Shown here piece after piece: positions 44,258-53,714 of a stretch of DNA of 64,000 bases. The stretch comes from Alphaproteobacteria bacterium. GTDB taxonomy: Bacteria; Pseudomonadota; Alphaproteobacteria; Micropepsales; Micropepsaceae. The first letter of the stretch is position 1; every line of letters starts with the position of its first letter. The stretch is from positions 1-64,000 of the forward strand of contig CANJBZ010000003.1 in assembly GCA_947473475.1 (NCBI GenBank), read 5' to 3'. The position numbers were made by a program, and so were the translations under genes. The notes below the pieces were generated by a model. The model saw only the letters and a program-made list of their open reading frames with translations. It ran no database searches and was not told the origin of the DNA.

Positions 44258-46786
44258 TTAAGGATTTCGCAGCCGCTTTGCAGGCTTTGCCGCCAATGCG
44301 GCGAAGCCGCCGGAAAGTCCCAGAAACAGTGTTGCTAACGAACCTCCCGCAATCGTGAAGAATAAGGTTCGCGGCTGAAAGACGAACGGTACCTCCAGCA
44401 CGAAATGCGCAACGGCCCACGCCGCGGTGGCCCCGGCAATCGCAGCCGCCAGACCGGCAAAGGCGCCGAGCAAGCCGTACTCGATGACGTAAACCACGGC
44501 GAGCCTGCCCCGTGTGGCGCCCAACACTTTCAGCACCACGGCATCGTATAGACGCGCCCGGTGACCTGCGGCTATCGCGCCCGCCAGGACCAGCACGCCC
44601 GCCAGGATCGTGATCAGGCTGGCAATTTCGATGCCGCGCGCCAGCGTGGCGAGCATCTCGCCGACCTGCGCCAAGGTTTCCTTCACGCGCACGACCGTCA
44701 CATTCGGGAAGGACCCGGACACGGCGGAGAACAGGGCGTCTTCATCGGCGGGGGCGACGCGCACGCTCGAAAAGAAGGCGTGCGGGGCTTTATCCACGAT
44801 GCCGGGCGAAACCGTCAAAATGAAATTCAGCCCGGCATTGCGAAAGTCGATGTCGCGCAGATTAAATATGCGCAGATCGATTTCCCGCCCGAGTAGACTG
44901 ATCGTGATGGTGTCGCCGATCTTCAGGCCCATGCCCTTCGCCAAATCCTTGTCGAAGGAAACGAGCGTCGGTCCGCTATATTCGGCCGGCCACCACTGCG
45001 GCCCTTCAACCACGCGCGCGTTATTCGGTTTGCTGGCGCTGTAGGTGAGATTGCGGTCGCCGTTCACCGCCCAGCGCGAATCGGCCGCGATGGTGGCTTT
45101 CTCCGTGGGGACGCCTTTCAACTTGACGATGCGCGCGCGCAGCATGGGCGTCAGGCTGAAATCGGTGTTGGTGCCGAACGACTGCACACGTTTGGAGAAG
45201 GCGTCGGCCTGGTCCTTTTGGATGTCCACGAACAGAAAGCTCGGCGAGCGCGAGGGAAGCTGATCTTCGATCTGCGCTTCGACGGTTCCCTGAATCAGTG
45301 TGACCGTCGAAAGCAAGGTCAGTCCCAGCCCCAGCGCGACGATGATCCCTGCCGCCGGTGTGCCCGGCCGGGTCAGATTGGCGAGCGCCAGACGCAAAGA
45401 CTGCGAACGGCGGCGCGGCACGCGCGCGATGCCCCAGCGCACGCCCAGCGCGATCAGACGCAACACGATCAGCACACCGATCGTGCCGCCGAGAAAGGCG
45501 AGATTGAACCAGGGATAAGGCGAAAGCAGAACCGATAATGCCGCGATGGCAGCGAACGCGCCCGCCGCTGTCAGCCGGTACGGCCAGCGGCCTTGCCGAG
45601 ACGATGGCGAAACGAGGTCGCGGAACAAGCCCGCCGGTGCAATCTCGCGGGCGCGGGCGAGCGGCGGCACCGCAAAGCCAAGCGCGGCCAGTGCGCCGAA
45701 CAAGGCCGCCAGCAAAAGCGGCCCCGGATAGAGCGCATAATGCGCAGGCGCTGGAATGGCATCGCCGGCGAGGTGCTGGACCGCAAACGGGAAGGCGGCG
45801 CCGAGTATGAGCCCGAGTACGATCCCGACGCTTGCCACGGCCATGATTTGGGTGAGGTAGATCAGAAAGATATGGCGGCCTTCCGCGCCCATGGCTTTCA
45901 GCGTGGCGATCGTCACGCGCCTGCGTTCCAGAAACGCCTCGACGGCTTGACCTGCGCCAACGCCCGCCACGATCAGCGCCGTCAAACCGACCAGCGTCAG
46001 GAACATGGTGGCCTGCTCGACGAAGCGTCGCACCTGCGGCAGCGCGTTATCGCGGTCGTTCACTTCCCACACGCCCCTAGGGAATTTTTGCGCGACTTCG
46101 TTGCGAAAATCTTTTGGCTCCGCGTTTCCCGCAAAGGCGACACGGTAGGCGTAATTGATGAGGCTGCCGGGTGTAATCAGACCCGCGCGTTGCAGGCCGT
46201 CCATCCCAACAAGCACATGCGGTCCCAGCGTGAAGCCGCCGGAAATGCGGTCCGGCTCGGAGACAATTTGGGCACGGACGAGAAAGTCAGAGCTGCCGAT
46301 GTGGATGGTATCGCCAACCTTCAATCCCAATCGAGCGAGCAGGGCTGCTTCCACAGCCGTGCCGCAGGTTTGCGTGTCGCAGGAAATCGCGGTTTGCAGG
46401 GGCATTGCGGGCGACACCACCGTTTCGCCGAGCAGCGGATAGGAGCGATCCACGGCTCTGAGCTCTATCAGCGTGCGCTTGGTCTGGTCTTTCGCGTCCG
46501 CGGCCATGCTGCGCATCGCGGCGCTTTCGGTGATGCGGCCATAGCTCGCGAGGAATTTGCGTTCGGCCTCGCCGGCCGGTTCATACATGCGCTGCAAGCG
46601 GACATCGCCGCCCAGAAGCGTGCGCCCTTGCTCCGACAGCCCGGTAAGAAACGCTTCACCCAGAGAACCCACACCGGCAATGGCAGCAACGCCGAGCGTC
46701 AGCGCCGCCAGGAAGATGCGAAATCCCGCCAACCCGCTACGCAATTCCCGCCGCGCAAACCGGAGGGCCAGCGCAAACGCGTTCAA
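44258..46786 (-). CDS. YbbP-like ABC transporter permease (TTG start)
   Basis: ALRFARRELRSGLAGFRIFLAALTLGVAAIAGVGSL; FtsX-type domains; follows a YbbA-like ATPase. Confidence 0.9.
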   Translation of the reverse strand: MNAFALALRFARRELRSGLAGFRIFLAALTLGVAAIAGVGSLGEAFLTGLSEQGRTLLGGDVRLQRMYEPAGEAERKFLASYGRITESAAMRSMAADAKDQTKRTLIELRAVDRSYPLLGETVVSPAMPLQTAISCDTQTCGTAVEAALLARLGLKVGDTIHIGSSDFLVRAQIVSEPDRISGGFTLGPHVLVGMDGLQRAGLITPGSLINYAYRVAFAGNAEPKDFRNEVAQKFPRGVWEVNDRDNALPQVRRFVEQATMFLTLVGLTALIVAGVGAGQAVEAFLERRRVTIATLKAMGAEGRHIFLIYLTQIMAVASVGIVLGLILGAAFPFAVQHLAGDAIPAPAHYALYPGPLLLAALFGALAALGFAVPPLARAREIAPAGLFRDLVSPSSRQGRWPYRLTAAGAFAAIAALSVLLSPYPWFNLAFLGGTIGVLIVLRLIALGVRWGIARVPRRRSQSLRLALANLTRPGTPAAGIIVALGLGLTLLSTVTLIQGTVEAQIEDQLPSRSPSFLFVDIQKDQADAFSKRVQSFGTNTDFSLTPMLRARIVKLKGVPTEKATIAADSRWAVNGDRNLTYSASKPNNARVVEGPQWWPAEYSGPTLVSFDKDLAKGMGLKIGDTITISLLGREIDLRIFNLRDIDFRNAGLNFILTVSPGIVDKAPHAFFSSVRVAPADEDALFSAVSGSFPNVTVVRVKETLAQVGEMLATLARGIEIASLITILAGVLVLAGAIAAGHRARLYDAVVLKVLGATRGRLAVVYVIEYGLLGAFAGLAAAIAGATAAWAVAHFVLEVPFVFQPRTLFFTIAGGSLATLFLGLSGGFAALAAKPAKRLRNP

Positions 46787-46974
46787 GATCCTCCCCCGTT
46801 TACGGGGGAGGGGGACCGCGAAGCGGTGGAGGGGGCGGCCACAAGCTCAGTACGCGGGGCTAATTCCCTCGAAAGAAATTTAGAAATGCGCGCAGAATCC
46901 GCCGATGGAGCCTGCATCAGCCCCCTCCACCATGCTGCGCATGGTCCCCCTCCCCCGCAATGCGGGGGAGGATC
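46787..46974. repeat. Composite palindrome-core-palindrome element, copy D, between ybbA-like and ybbP-like genes
   Basis: Terminal inverted repeat gatcctcccccgtttacgggggagg ... cctcccccgcaatgcgggggaggatc; inner ggtggagggggc/gccccctccacc. Confidence 0.85.
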
Positions 46975-47690
46975 AGGGTATCCGCCACAATGAGGCCGTC
47001 CTTCATGCGCAAGGTCCGGTCGCAACGCTGGGCCAGCGCCTCTTCATGCGTCACCAGAAACAAGGTCGCCCCGACCCGTGCGCGCAGCGAAAACAGTAGA
47101 TCGACGATCGCGGTGCCGGTGGCCCCGTCCAGATTGCCCGTCGGCTCGTCGGCGAACAGCACTTCGGGCTCATGCACGATGGCGCGGGCCAATGCCACCC
47201 GCTGCTGCTCGCCGCCGGAGAGTTGCCCTGGATAATGCTCAAGCCGGTGTTGCAAGCCGACATGCAGCAGGGCGTCCTCCGCGCGCGCGAACGCATCGCT
47301 GCGTCCGAGCAATTCTAGCGGAACCGCCACATTTTCGAGCGCCGTCATGGTGGGAATAAGGTGAAACGACTGAAAGACGATGCCGACATGCTCGCGCCGA
47401 AACCGCGCCAGCGCGTCCTCGCCCAGACCCGACAACACCCGTCCGGCCACGCTGACCCGCCCCGCGGTCGGCGTTTCCAGCCCGGCGGCCACCATCAAAA
47501 GCGAGGACTTCCCGGAACCGGATGGGCCGAGCAGCGCCACGGCCTCGCCGCGCGCTACAGTGAGCGAAACGCCATTCAGGATGTTGACCGGCCCCGCTGC
47601 GCTCGCCAATGTCAGGCGCAGGTCTTCGAGCAGAATGGATGGCGGCTTAGCCGCTTGCTCTCGCGCGTCGCGTTCTTGCAATGCTCGCAT
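46917..47690 (-). CDS. YbbA-like ABC transporter ATPase
   Basis: GPSGSGKSSLLMVAAGL; LSGGEQQRVALARAIVHEPEVLFADEPTGNLDGATG. Confidence 0.92.
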   Translation of the reverse strand: MRALQERDAREQAAKPPSILLEDLRLTLASAAGPVNILNGVSLTVARGEAVALLGPSGSGKSSLLMVAAGLETPTAGRVSVAGRVLSGLGEDALARFRREHVGIVFQSFHLIPTMTALENVAVPLELLGRSDAFARAEDALLHVGLQHRLEHYPGQLSGGEQQRVALARAIVHEPEVLFADEPTGNLDGATGTAIVDLLFSLRARVGATLFLVTHEEALAQRCDRTLRMKDGLIVADTLILPRIAGEGDHAQHGGGG

Positions 47691-47710
47691 ATCCTCAGGC
47701 GATAGTGACG

Positions 47711-48385
47711 ATGCCGCTTACCTTCAAGACAATAGTGCTCAACTTGGTGCTTTTAATGGCATTGACCGGCAGCGCCGGTGCGGCCGAGCGCAGTATTCGG
47801 ATATTGGCGCTTGGGGACAGTCTTACCTCCGGCTATGGGCTGCCCAATGGCATGGCCTTTCCCGACGTTCTGCAACGCGCGCTGAAGGCACAGCAACCTA
47901 ACGTAACCTTCATCAATGCGGGGGTAGCGGGCGATACAAGCTCGGACGGTCAGGCGCGGCTGGACTGGAGTCTGTCCGACACCAAAAACGTCCCCGATGC
48001 GGCGATTGTCGAATTGGGGGCGAACGACGCGTTGCGCGGTCTGCCCCCTGCGGAAATGGAAAAGAACCTGGACGCGATCCTCGCCAAGCTGAAGGCGCGC
48101 AATATTCCGGTTTTGCTTGCCGGGATGAAAAGCCCGCGCAATCTCGGGCCCGCTTACGCGGCGGATTATGACGCGGTGTTTCTGCGGCTGTCGAAGAAAT
48201 ATGGAACGCTGTTATATCCGTTCTTTCTTGACGGTGTTGTTCTCGACCGTTCGCTCATCCAGCCGGACGGCTTGCATCCCAACGCGAAAGGCCTCGATGT
48301 CATCGTGAAGAATATCACGCCTTCGGTGATGAAGCTGATCCAGCTTGCGTCGGCCAAAGCCGCCGGCGGCCAAACGGTGCGATAA
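47711..48385 (+). CDS. GDSL/SGNH-type arylesterase (TesA-like)
   Basis: ILALGDSLTSGYGLPNGMAFPDVL; VAGDTSSDG; VELGANDALRG; DGLHPNAKGLDVI; divergent from ybbA. Confidence 0.92.
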   Translation: MPLTFKTIVLNLVLLMALTGSAGAAERSIRILALGDSLTSGYGLPNGMAFPDVLQRALKAQQPNVTFINAGVAGDTSSDGQARLDWSLSDTKNVPDAAIVELGANDALRGLPPAEMEKNLDAILAKLKARNIPVLLAGMKSPRNLGPAYAADYDAVFLRLSKKYGTLLYPFFLDGVVLDRSLIQPDGLHPNAKGLDVIVKNITPSVMKLIQLASAKAAGGQTVR

Positions 48386-48392
48386 TCGGCAG

Positions 48393-49931
48393 ATGATCGG
48401 GCGGCTGCTTTCGGTTGGCGGGTTCACCGCGCTGTCGCGCGTGATGGGCTTCGTTCGCGACATTCTCATGGCATCCATCCTCGGCGCTGGGCCGATGTCG
48501 GACGCGTTTTTGGTGGCGTTCCGTCTGCCGAACAATTTCCGCGCCATCTTCGCCGAAGGCGCATTCAATGCCGCGTTCCTACCGCGCTATACCGCGGCGG
48601 CTACGCACAGCGGCACCGCGCCCACCTCAGACGCCACACGTTTTGCCGATGATGCGTTTTCCTGGCAGGTGTTTGCGCAGCTGATCCTGCTGATCCTGGC
48701 GTTGCTGTTTATGCGGCAGATCGTGGCGCTTCTCGCGCCGGGCTTTGCCGGCAATCCCGCCCAGATGAATCTGGCGGTGGAATTGTCCCGCATCACCTTT
48801 CCCTATCTCATCTGCATCACCATCGTGACGCAGATTTCGGCCATGCTGAACGCGGTGTCGAAATTTCGCGCCGCGGCGGGAGCGCCGATCCTGCTGAATG
48901 TGGCGATGATCGGCACGCTGTTGGCAGTGCCGCTTTTCCCCTCTGCCGCCTATGCCGCCGCTTACGGGGTACTGATCGCGGGCTTCCTGCAGTTGCTGTT
49001 CACGGTGTGGGCGGGCGCACGCTGCGGATTGTTTCTGCGGCTGAAATTACCGCGCTGGACACCGGAGGTCAGGGATTTTCTGAGGGCGCTGGGCAATGCG
49101 ACCATTGGCGCGGGAAGCGTTCAAATCGGCCTGTTCATCGACACGCTGATTGCGAGCTTTCTGCCCTCCGGGGATTTGACGGCGCTTTACTACGCCGATC
49201 GCATCAATCAGCTGCCCATGGGCATCATCGGCATTGCGCTGGGCACTGTGCTGCTGCCGGAAATGTCGGCCAAGCTGGCGGGCCGCGACGAGAAAGGCGC
49301 CAGCATCGCGCAGAACCGCGCGGTGATTTTGGGGATGCTGCTGACGCTGCCCTGCATCGCGGCGTTTTTCATCATGCCCGAAACGCTGATGCGCGCGTTG
49401 TTCGCCCGCGGCGCATTCCATCTGGAGGCCGCCGATACCTCTGCCGCTGCGCTGGTCGCTTACGGCCTGGGACTTCCCGCGTTTGTCCTGATCCGTTGCG
49501 TCGTTCCCTCGTTTTATGCGCGCAAGGACACGGCGACGCCGGTGCGCGCGACGATCCTTTCGGTGATTGCCAATATCGCGCTGAAATTCGTGCTCGTGTG
49601 GGGTTTTGGGCTGGGCGTGGTTGGGCTGGCCCTGGGAACGTCGTTGGGCGCGTGGGTCAATTTCGCCGTGCTGGCGTTTCTGGCGCGGCAACGGGCCGTT
49701 CTGGTCGCCACAACCGAGCTTCGACGGGCAATCGTTCCCGTGATTGCCGCGGCGGCAGCTGCGGCCGCAGGCTTCCTGGGCGGCGTCTCGCTGGGGCATG
49801 CGGTGATCGGGCCGGGAGCCCTGCACGATATCGGCGCATTTCTGATCGCCGGAGTGATGGGCGCGACGGCCTATGTTGCGATGGTTTTTGCGTTGAAGCG
49901 CAATCTGCCCGTGCTGAGAGCGCGCACATGA
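48393..49931 (+). CDS. murJ: Lipid II flippase MurJ
   Basis: SVGGFTALSRVMGFVRDILMASILGAGPMSDAFLVAFRLPNNFRAIFAEGAFNAAFLPRY. Confidence 0.95.
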   Translation: MIGRLLSVGGFTALSRVMGFVRDILMASILGAGPMSDAFLVAFRLPNNFRAIFAEGAFNAAFLPRYTAAATHSGTAPTSDATRFADDAFSWQVFAQLILLILALLFMRQIVALLAPGFAGNPAQMNLAVELSRITFPYLICITIVTQISAMLNAVSKFRAAAGAPILLNVAMIGTLLAVPLFPSAAYAAAYGVLIAGFLQLLFTVWAGARCGLFLRLKLPRWTPEVRDFLRALGNATIGAGSVQIGLFIDTLIASFLPSGDLTALYYADRINQLPMGIIGIALGTVLLPEMSAKLAGRDEKGASIAQNRAVILGMLLTLPCIAAFFIMPETLMRALFARGAFHLEAADTSAAALVAYGLGLPAFVLIRCVVPSFYARKDTATPVRATILSVIANIALKFVLVWGFGLGVVGLALGTSLGAWVNFAVLAFLARQRAVLVATTELRRAIVPVIAAAAAAAAGFLGGVSLGHAVIGPGALHDIGAFLIAGVMGATAYVAMVFALKRNLPVLRART

Positions 49932-50476
49932 TCCGGCTTTTCGTGGCGCTGGAATTGCCCGAAGCAGTGCGTAGCCGGCTCGCTCTGCTGCAAGGCGGCG
50001 TGCCCGGCGCACGCTGGTCGACTGATGAGCAGCTTCATCTGACGCTGCGCTTCATCGGCGAAGTTCCGGAGAATGTTGCCAATGACATCGACGATGCGCT
50101 GACAGAAATTCGCGCACCGGGATTTACCTTGGAACTGGCCGGGGTAGGTGAATTCGGCAGCAAGAAGCCGCGTGCTTTGTGGGCGGGCGTGCGGCCCAAT
50201 GAATCGTTGCTGCATTTGCAGAAAAAAGTCGAAAGCGCGCTGCAGCGGATCGGTCTGGCCGCCGAAGAGCGGAAGTTCTCGCCGCATGTGACGCTGGCGC
50301 GCCTTAAGGCGGCGCCGCAGGAGAAGGTCGTGCAGTTCCTCACCCATCACGCGCTGTTTTCCAGTGCGCCGTTCGAGGTCAGCCGCTTCGTGCTGTTTTC
50401 GAGCCATCTCGGAAGCGGCGGCTCGGTCTATCACGCAGAGAGAATCTATCCGCTGGAAGTGAGTGGTGAATGGTGA
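49928..50476 (+). CDS. thpR: RNA 2',3'-cyclic phosphodiesterase
   Basis: MIRLFVALELPEAVRSRLALLQGGVPGARWSTDEQLHLTLRFIGEV; FSPHVTLARLK; two H-x-T motifs. Confidence 0.93.
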   Translation: MIRLFVALELPEAVRSRLALLQGGVPGARWSTDEQLHLTLRFIGEVPENVANDIDDALTEIRAPGFTLELAGVGEFGSKKPRALWAGVRPNESLLHLQKKVESALQRIGLAAEERKFSPHVTLARLKAAPQEKVVQFLTHHALFSSAPFEVSRFVLFSSHLGSGGSVYHAERIYPLEVSGEW

Positions 50477-50495
50477 GCGGAAACGCGCGGCTCCA

Positions 50496-50894
50496 CTACT
50501 CACCCTCTTCTATCTGTTCCATGTCCTCGTCGCTGAGCCCGAAATGGTGGCCGATTTCGTGGATTAGGACATGGCGCACGATGTGGCCAAGCGGTTCGCC
50601 GCTCTCTGCCCAGAAGTCGAGGATGGGACGCCGGTACAAAAAGATCATGGTCGGCTCATGCGAGGCAGAGGCGCCCTCGCGGTCGGCAAGCGTCGGTCCT
50701 GAAAACAAACCCAGAATGTCGAACGCCGTTTCCAGCTGCATCTCGTCGATGACGTCTTCGCTCGGAAAATCCTGGACCATGAACATGACATCGCCGGTCA
50801 GCCGCCGGAAATCATCGGGTAGGTCGATGAAGGCTCGGCTCGCGAGCTGTTCGATTTCGTCCAGGGTCGGTGCGCGTGTGTCTGTCCAGTTCAT
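50496..50894 (-). CDS. Metallopeptidase-family protein (minimal zincin)
   Basis: HVLIHEIGHHFGLSDEDMEQIE zinc motif; TMIFLYRRPILDFWAE. Confidence 0.88.
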   Translation of the reverse strand: MNWTDTRAPTLDEIEQLASRAFIDLPDDFRRLTGDVMFMVQDFPSEDVIDEMQLETAFDILGLFSGPTLADREGASASHEPTMIFLYRRPILDFWAESGEPLGHIVRHVLIHEIGHHFGLSDEDMEQIEEGE

Positions 50895-50990
50895 GACCGA
50901 CAATGAGCATAGCGGCGCGTTTCCTGTAAACTGGGTTGCTTGACTCATTGGCCGGTACGTCGAACCGTCCAGCTTTCCACGGAGGTGAGA

Positions 50991-51281
50991 ATGGCCAAAC
51001 TCGAGGGGGACGCCCGCGCATCGGCTGTCGGCGAACTAAATGGCTGGCAAGAGGTGGCGGGCCGTGACGCCATCGCAAAGAAATTCGTCTTTGCCGATTT
51101 CAACGAGGCATTCGGATTTATGACCCGGGCTGCGCTGGTGGTGGAAAAGATGGATCACCATCCGGAATGGGCGAATGTGTACCGCACCGTGGATATTGTG
51201 CTTTCCACCCATGACGCAGGCGGTTTGACCCAAAAGGACATCGCGCTCGCCAAAGCCATGGACAAGCTTGCCGGCCGGTAG
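50991..51281 (+). CDS. phhB: Pterin-4a-carbinolamine dehydratase
   Basis: [60 protein letters not shown]. Confidence 0.94.
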   Translation: MAKLEGDARASAVGELNGWQEVAGRDAIAKKFVFADFNEAFGFMTRAALVVEKMDHHPEWANVYRTVDIVLSTHDAGGLTQKDIALAKAMDKLAGR

Positions 51282-51423
51282 CGTCGCCATACTTTAGCCG
51301 TGGCCCGGAACAGCACCGGCGGCGCTCCGCGTTTTTGTATGAACCAAAAGCGGAGATACATTCCAGCGCCTGCTCGGTAAATAAGGAATATTGGGCTGAC
51401 GGGTCGCGCTGTGGAGTGGCCCG

Positions 51424-52950
51424 TTACTGCCAGGTGGGGCTTTCCTTTTCCCGTTCAAGAAACAAGTCGCATTGCTGCCGCCGCAGGCCTTCTCCTGCAG
51501 CCGCGCCCTGAGCGGCGAAGGACATGTAGGCCATCGCCTTGGCATCGAAACGGTTCCAGCGCGGCACGCCTGCGCCGTTGGGATCGCCAGTTTTGGCAAA
51601 GTTCGTCCAGTAAGTTTGTATCTGCTCCGATAGTGCCAGTTCCGCCGGACGGGCCATTCTGAGGGCGCTCAATGCGGGCGTGCCGAAGACGAATGGGATT
51701 TCGTCGGTGTGCGTCGAACCGTTGGTCTGTCCGGGAAAATCACGGCTGAATTGGAATTGGTAAAAGGGCTGGCCGGTCTGCGCGTGCTGCAAGCCCGTCA
51801 GCTGGACGCGGCAGCGATGCGATTGATCCGTGCCGTATTGCACCGCGATATCGCCGTAAACGGGATCGGGTGGCGGCAAGCGGCGTCCGTCGAATCCATA
51901 GGCGTCGAAAACGCGATTGGCCCGAGAGCCATACTGCATCCGGATCATCTGCCCGAGTGCGGCCGGGGGCACGCGAACGAATCCTTCGCGCAACGTGTTA
52001 CCCAGCATGAACGGCACCGGATGCTGCTTGCCCTCCGCGTAGAGTCTCAGCGGTTGCTCCGTGAGGACATAGCCGTCGAGATTGACCGGTTTGCAGATTT
52101 CTTGATTGATCCAAGCCGCGTTCAAAACATCGGCGGCACGCTTGCTGCGCAGAAAGCCGATCTGGCCCTCATGCGGCGCTTTGAGCATACGGGCGACGCC
52201 GGTGCATTCCTCTTCCTGCTGCTTCAGTGTTGGGTAGATTTTTCTCAAAGGCCCCGACTCCGCGATGGCGCGGTGGAACAGCCCCTTGGCGAGCGGCGAC
52301 ACCAGCAACAATTGCACGTCCTCGGCGCCCGCGGATTCGCCGAAAATGGTGACGTTGCCCGGATCGCCCCCGAAAGCGGCGATATTGTTCTTTACCCAGC
52401 GCAAAGCCGCGACCTGATCCAGCAAGCCGTAATTGCCCGAGGCCTGATGCGGGTTTTCCTTCGTCAGTTCGGGATGCGCGAAAAATCCGAACACGCCCAG
52501 GCGATATTGGGCGGTCACGACCACGACGCCGTGCTTTGCCAGGGCCGAGCCGTCGAAGAACGGCGTGTTGGTCCAGCCCTCCGTATTGCCGCCGCCGTGA
52601 AACCAAACCATGACGGCGCGCTTGGAAGCTGCCGGCCATTCCGGCGTCCAAATGTTCAGCGTCAGGCAGTCTTCACTGGTGTCGTTGAAGTTGGGCTGCA
52701 TGCAGGCATGGCCGAAGGCGCGGCCGTCGCGCGTTCCCGTCCAAGGGACAACCGCTTGCGGCTCGCGCCACCGCAACTCACCCACGGGCGGCGCTGCAAA
52801 CGGAATGTTTTTAAAAATGCCCTCGCCGTTTTGGACTGCGCCGCTAAGCTTACCGTCATTAACATTTACCGTGAGGCTCGCGGTTTCCGCCGAACTGCTT
52901 CCGCCAAGAAGCAGCGCGCAAACCGCCAAAATTCCGGTCGTCAGTTTCAT
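51424..52950 (-). CDS. Secreted carboxylesterase/lipase family B
   Basis: EDCLTLNIWTPEW; FGGDPGNVTIFGESAGAEDVQLL; TDEIPFVFG. Confidence 0.92.
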   Translation of the reverse strand: MKLTTGILAVCALLLGGSSSAETASLTVNVNDGKLSGAVQNGEGIFKNIPFAAPPVGELRWREPQAVVPWTGTRDGRAFGHACMQPNFNDTSEDCLTLNIWTPEWPAASKRAVMVWFHGGGNTEGWTNTPFFDGSALAKHGVVVVTAQYRLGVFGFFAHPELTKENPHQASGNYGLLDQVAALRWVKNNIAAFGGDPGNVTIFGESAGAEDVQLLLVSPLAKGLFHRAIAESGPLRKIYPTLKQQEEECTGVARMLKAPHEGQIGFLRSKRAADVLNAAWINQEICKPVNLDGYVLTEQPLRLYAEGKQHPVPFMLGNTLREGFVRVPPAALGQMIRMQYGSRANRVFDAYGFDGRRLPPPDPVYGDIAVQYGTDQSHRCRVQLTGLQHAQTGQPFYQFQFSRDFPGQTNGSTHTDEIPFVFGTPALSALRMARPAELALSEQIQTYWTNFAKTGDPNGAGVPRWNRFDAKAMAYMSFAAQGAAAGEGLRRQQCDLFLEREKESPTWQ

Positions 52951-52986
52951 CGAGCGCCTCCGCCATTCGCTACCGGCACTGTGAAA

Positions 52987-53340
52987 TCAAGGCGAGTTTG
53001 AGGGCACAAGTTCTTCGAGCACTTTGACCAAAGGAGGCAGGCGGTCGCGAACCACCGACCAAACCAGGTCGATTCGCACATCGCCATAACCGTGGATCAA
53101 GCGATGCCGCATCCCGGTTATCTCGCGCCATGGGATTGCTGGATGAGACGTCCTAACGCCGGCAGAAATTTTACCGGCTGCCTCTCCAAGAACCTCTAGC
53201 GATCGGATGACGGCATTCTGATGAAGACGGCTGTCCAGAAACGTCGTCTCGTCCAGAGCCTCGACGAAGCTCAGTGCGTCGCGCGCAGCCAGCAGCATAT
53301 CGAGAAGAAGTGCTGAATCGCGTTCCGGCAGTTCAGCCAT
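52987..53340 (-). CDS. hepT: HepT-like HEPN-domain toxin (DUF86)
   Basis: HPAIPWREITGMRHRLIHGYGDVRIDLVWSVV: Rx4HxY motif. Confidence 0.9.
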   Translation of the reverse strand: MAELPERDSALLLDMLLAARDALSFVEALDETTFLDSRLHQNAVIRSLEVLGEAAGKISAGVRTSHPAIPWREITGMRHRLIHGYGDVRIDLVWSVVRDRLPPLVKVLEELVPSNSP

Positions 53341-53659
53341 AAATTGGCTCAGTACCGCTTAGGATAGCCCGGCGACGTATGAAATTGCGGCTGCGTTCAA
53401 CGGCCTCTCTCTCCACCAAGTCCACCTGACGATTGAGAAGGCTCTCTAACGCTTCTCTGAATGCCTCGAATGTGACGAGATCGTTCCGCACCGTAGGCGC
53501 GAAACTGACAAGGAGGTCGACGTCGCTATTAGCCGGATTGAATTGCGTCCCGTGCGCCGCAGACCCGAATATGTCCAAGCGCGCCACATGATAACGGTGA
53601 CACAGCGCGATGAGAGCGTCGCGCTGCTCCGCGATCTCCTCAAGCATCTGGTCCTCCAT
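53333..53659 (-). CDS. mntA: MntA-like minimal nucleotidyltransferase antitoxin
   Basis: RLDIFGSAAHGTQFNPANSDVDLLVSF: GSx10DxD motif; overlaps hepT by 8 nt. Confidence 0.88.
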   Translation of the reverse strand: MEDQMLEEIAEQRDALIALCHRYHVARLDIFGSAAHGTQFNPANSDVDLLVSFAPTVRNDLVTFEAFREALESLLNRQVDLVEREAVERSRNFIRRRAILSGTEPIYG

Positions 53660-53714
53660 CACTTCATTCCGGCGAATGGTAGGTGAAGTGTTGTCCCGGA
53701 GCAAATTCACCCCG

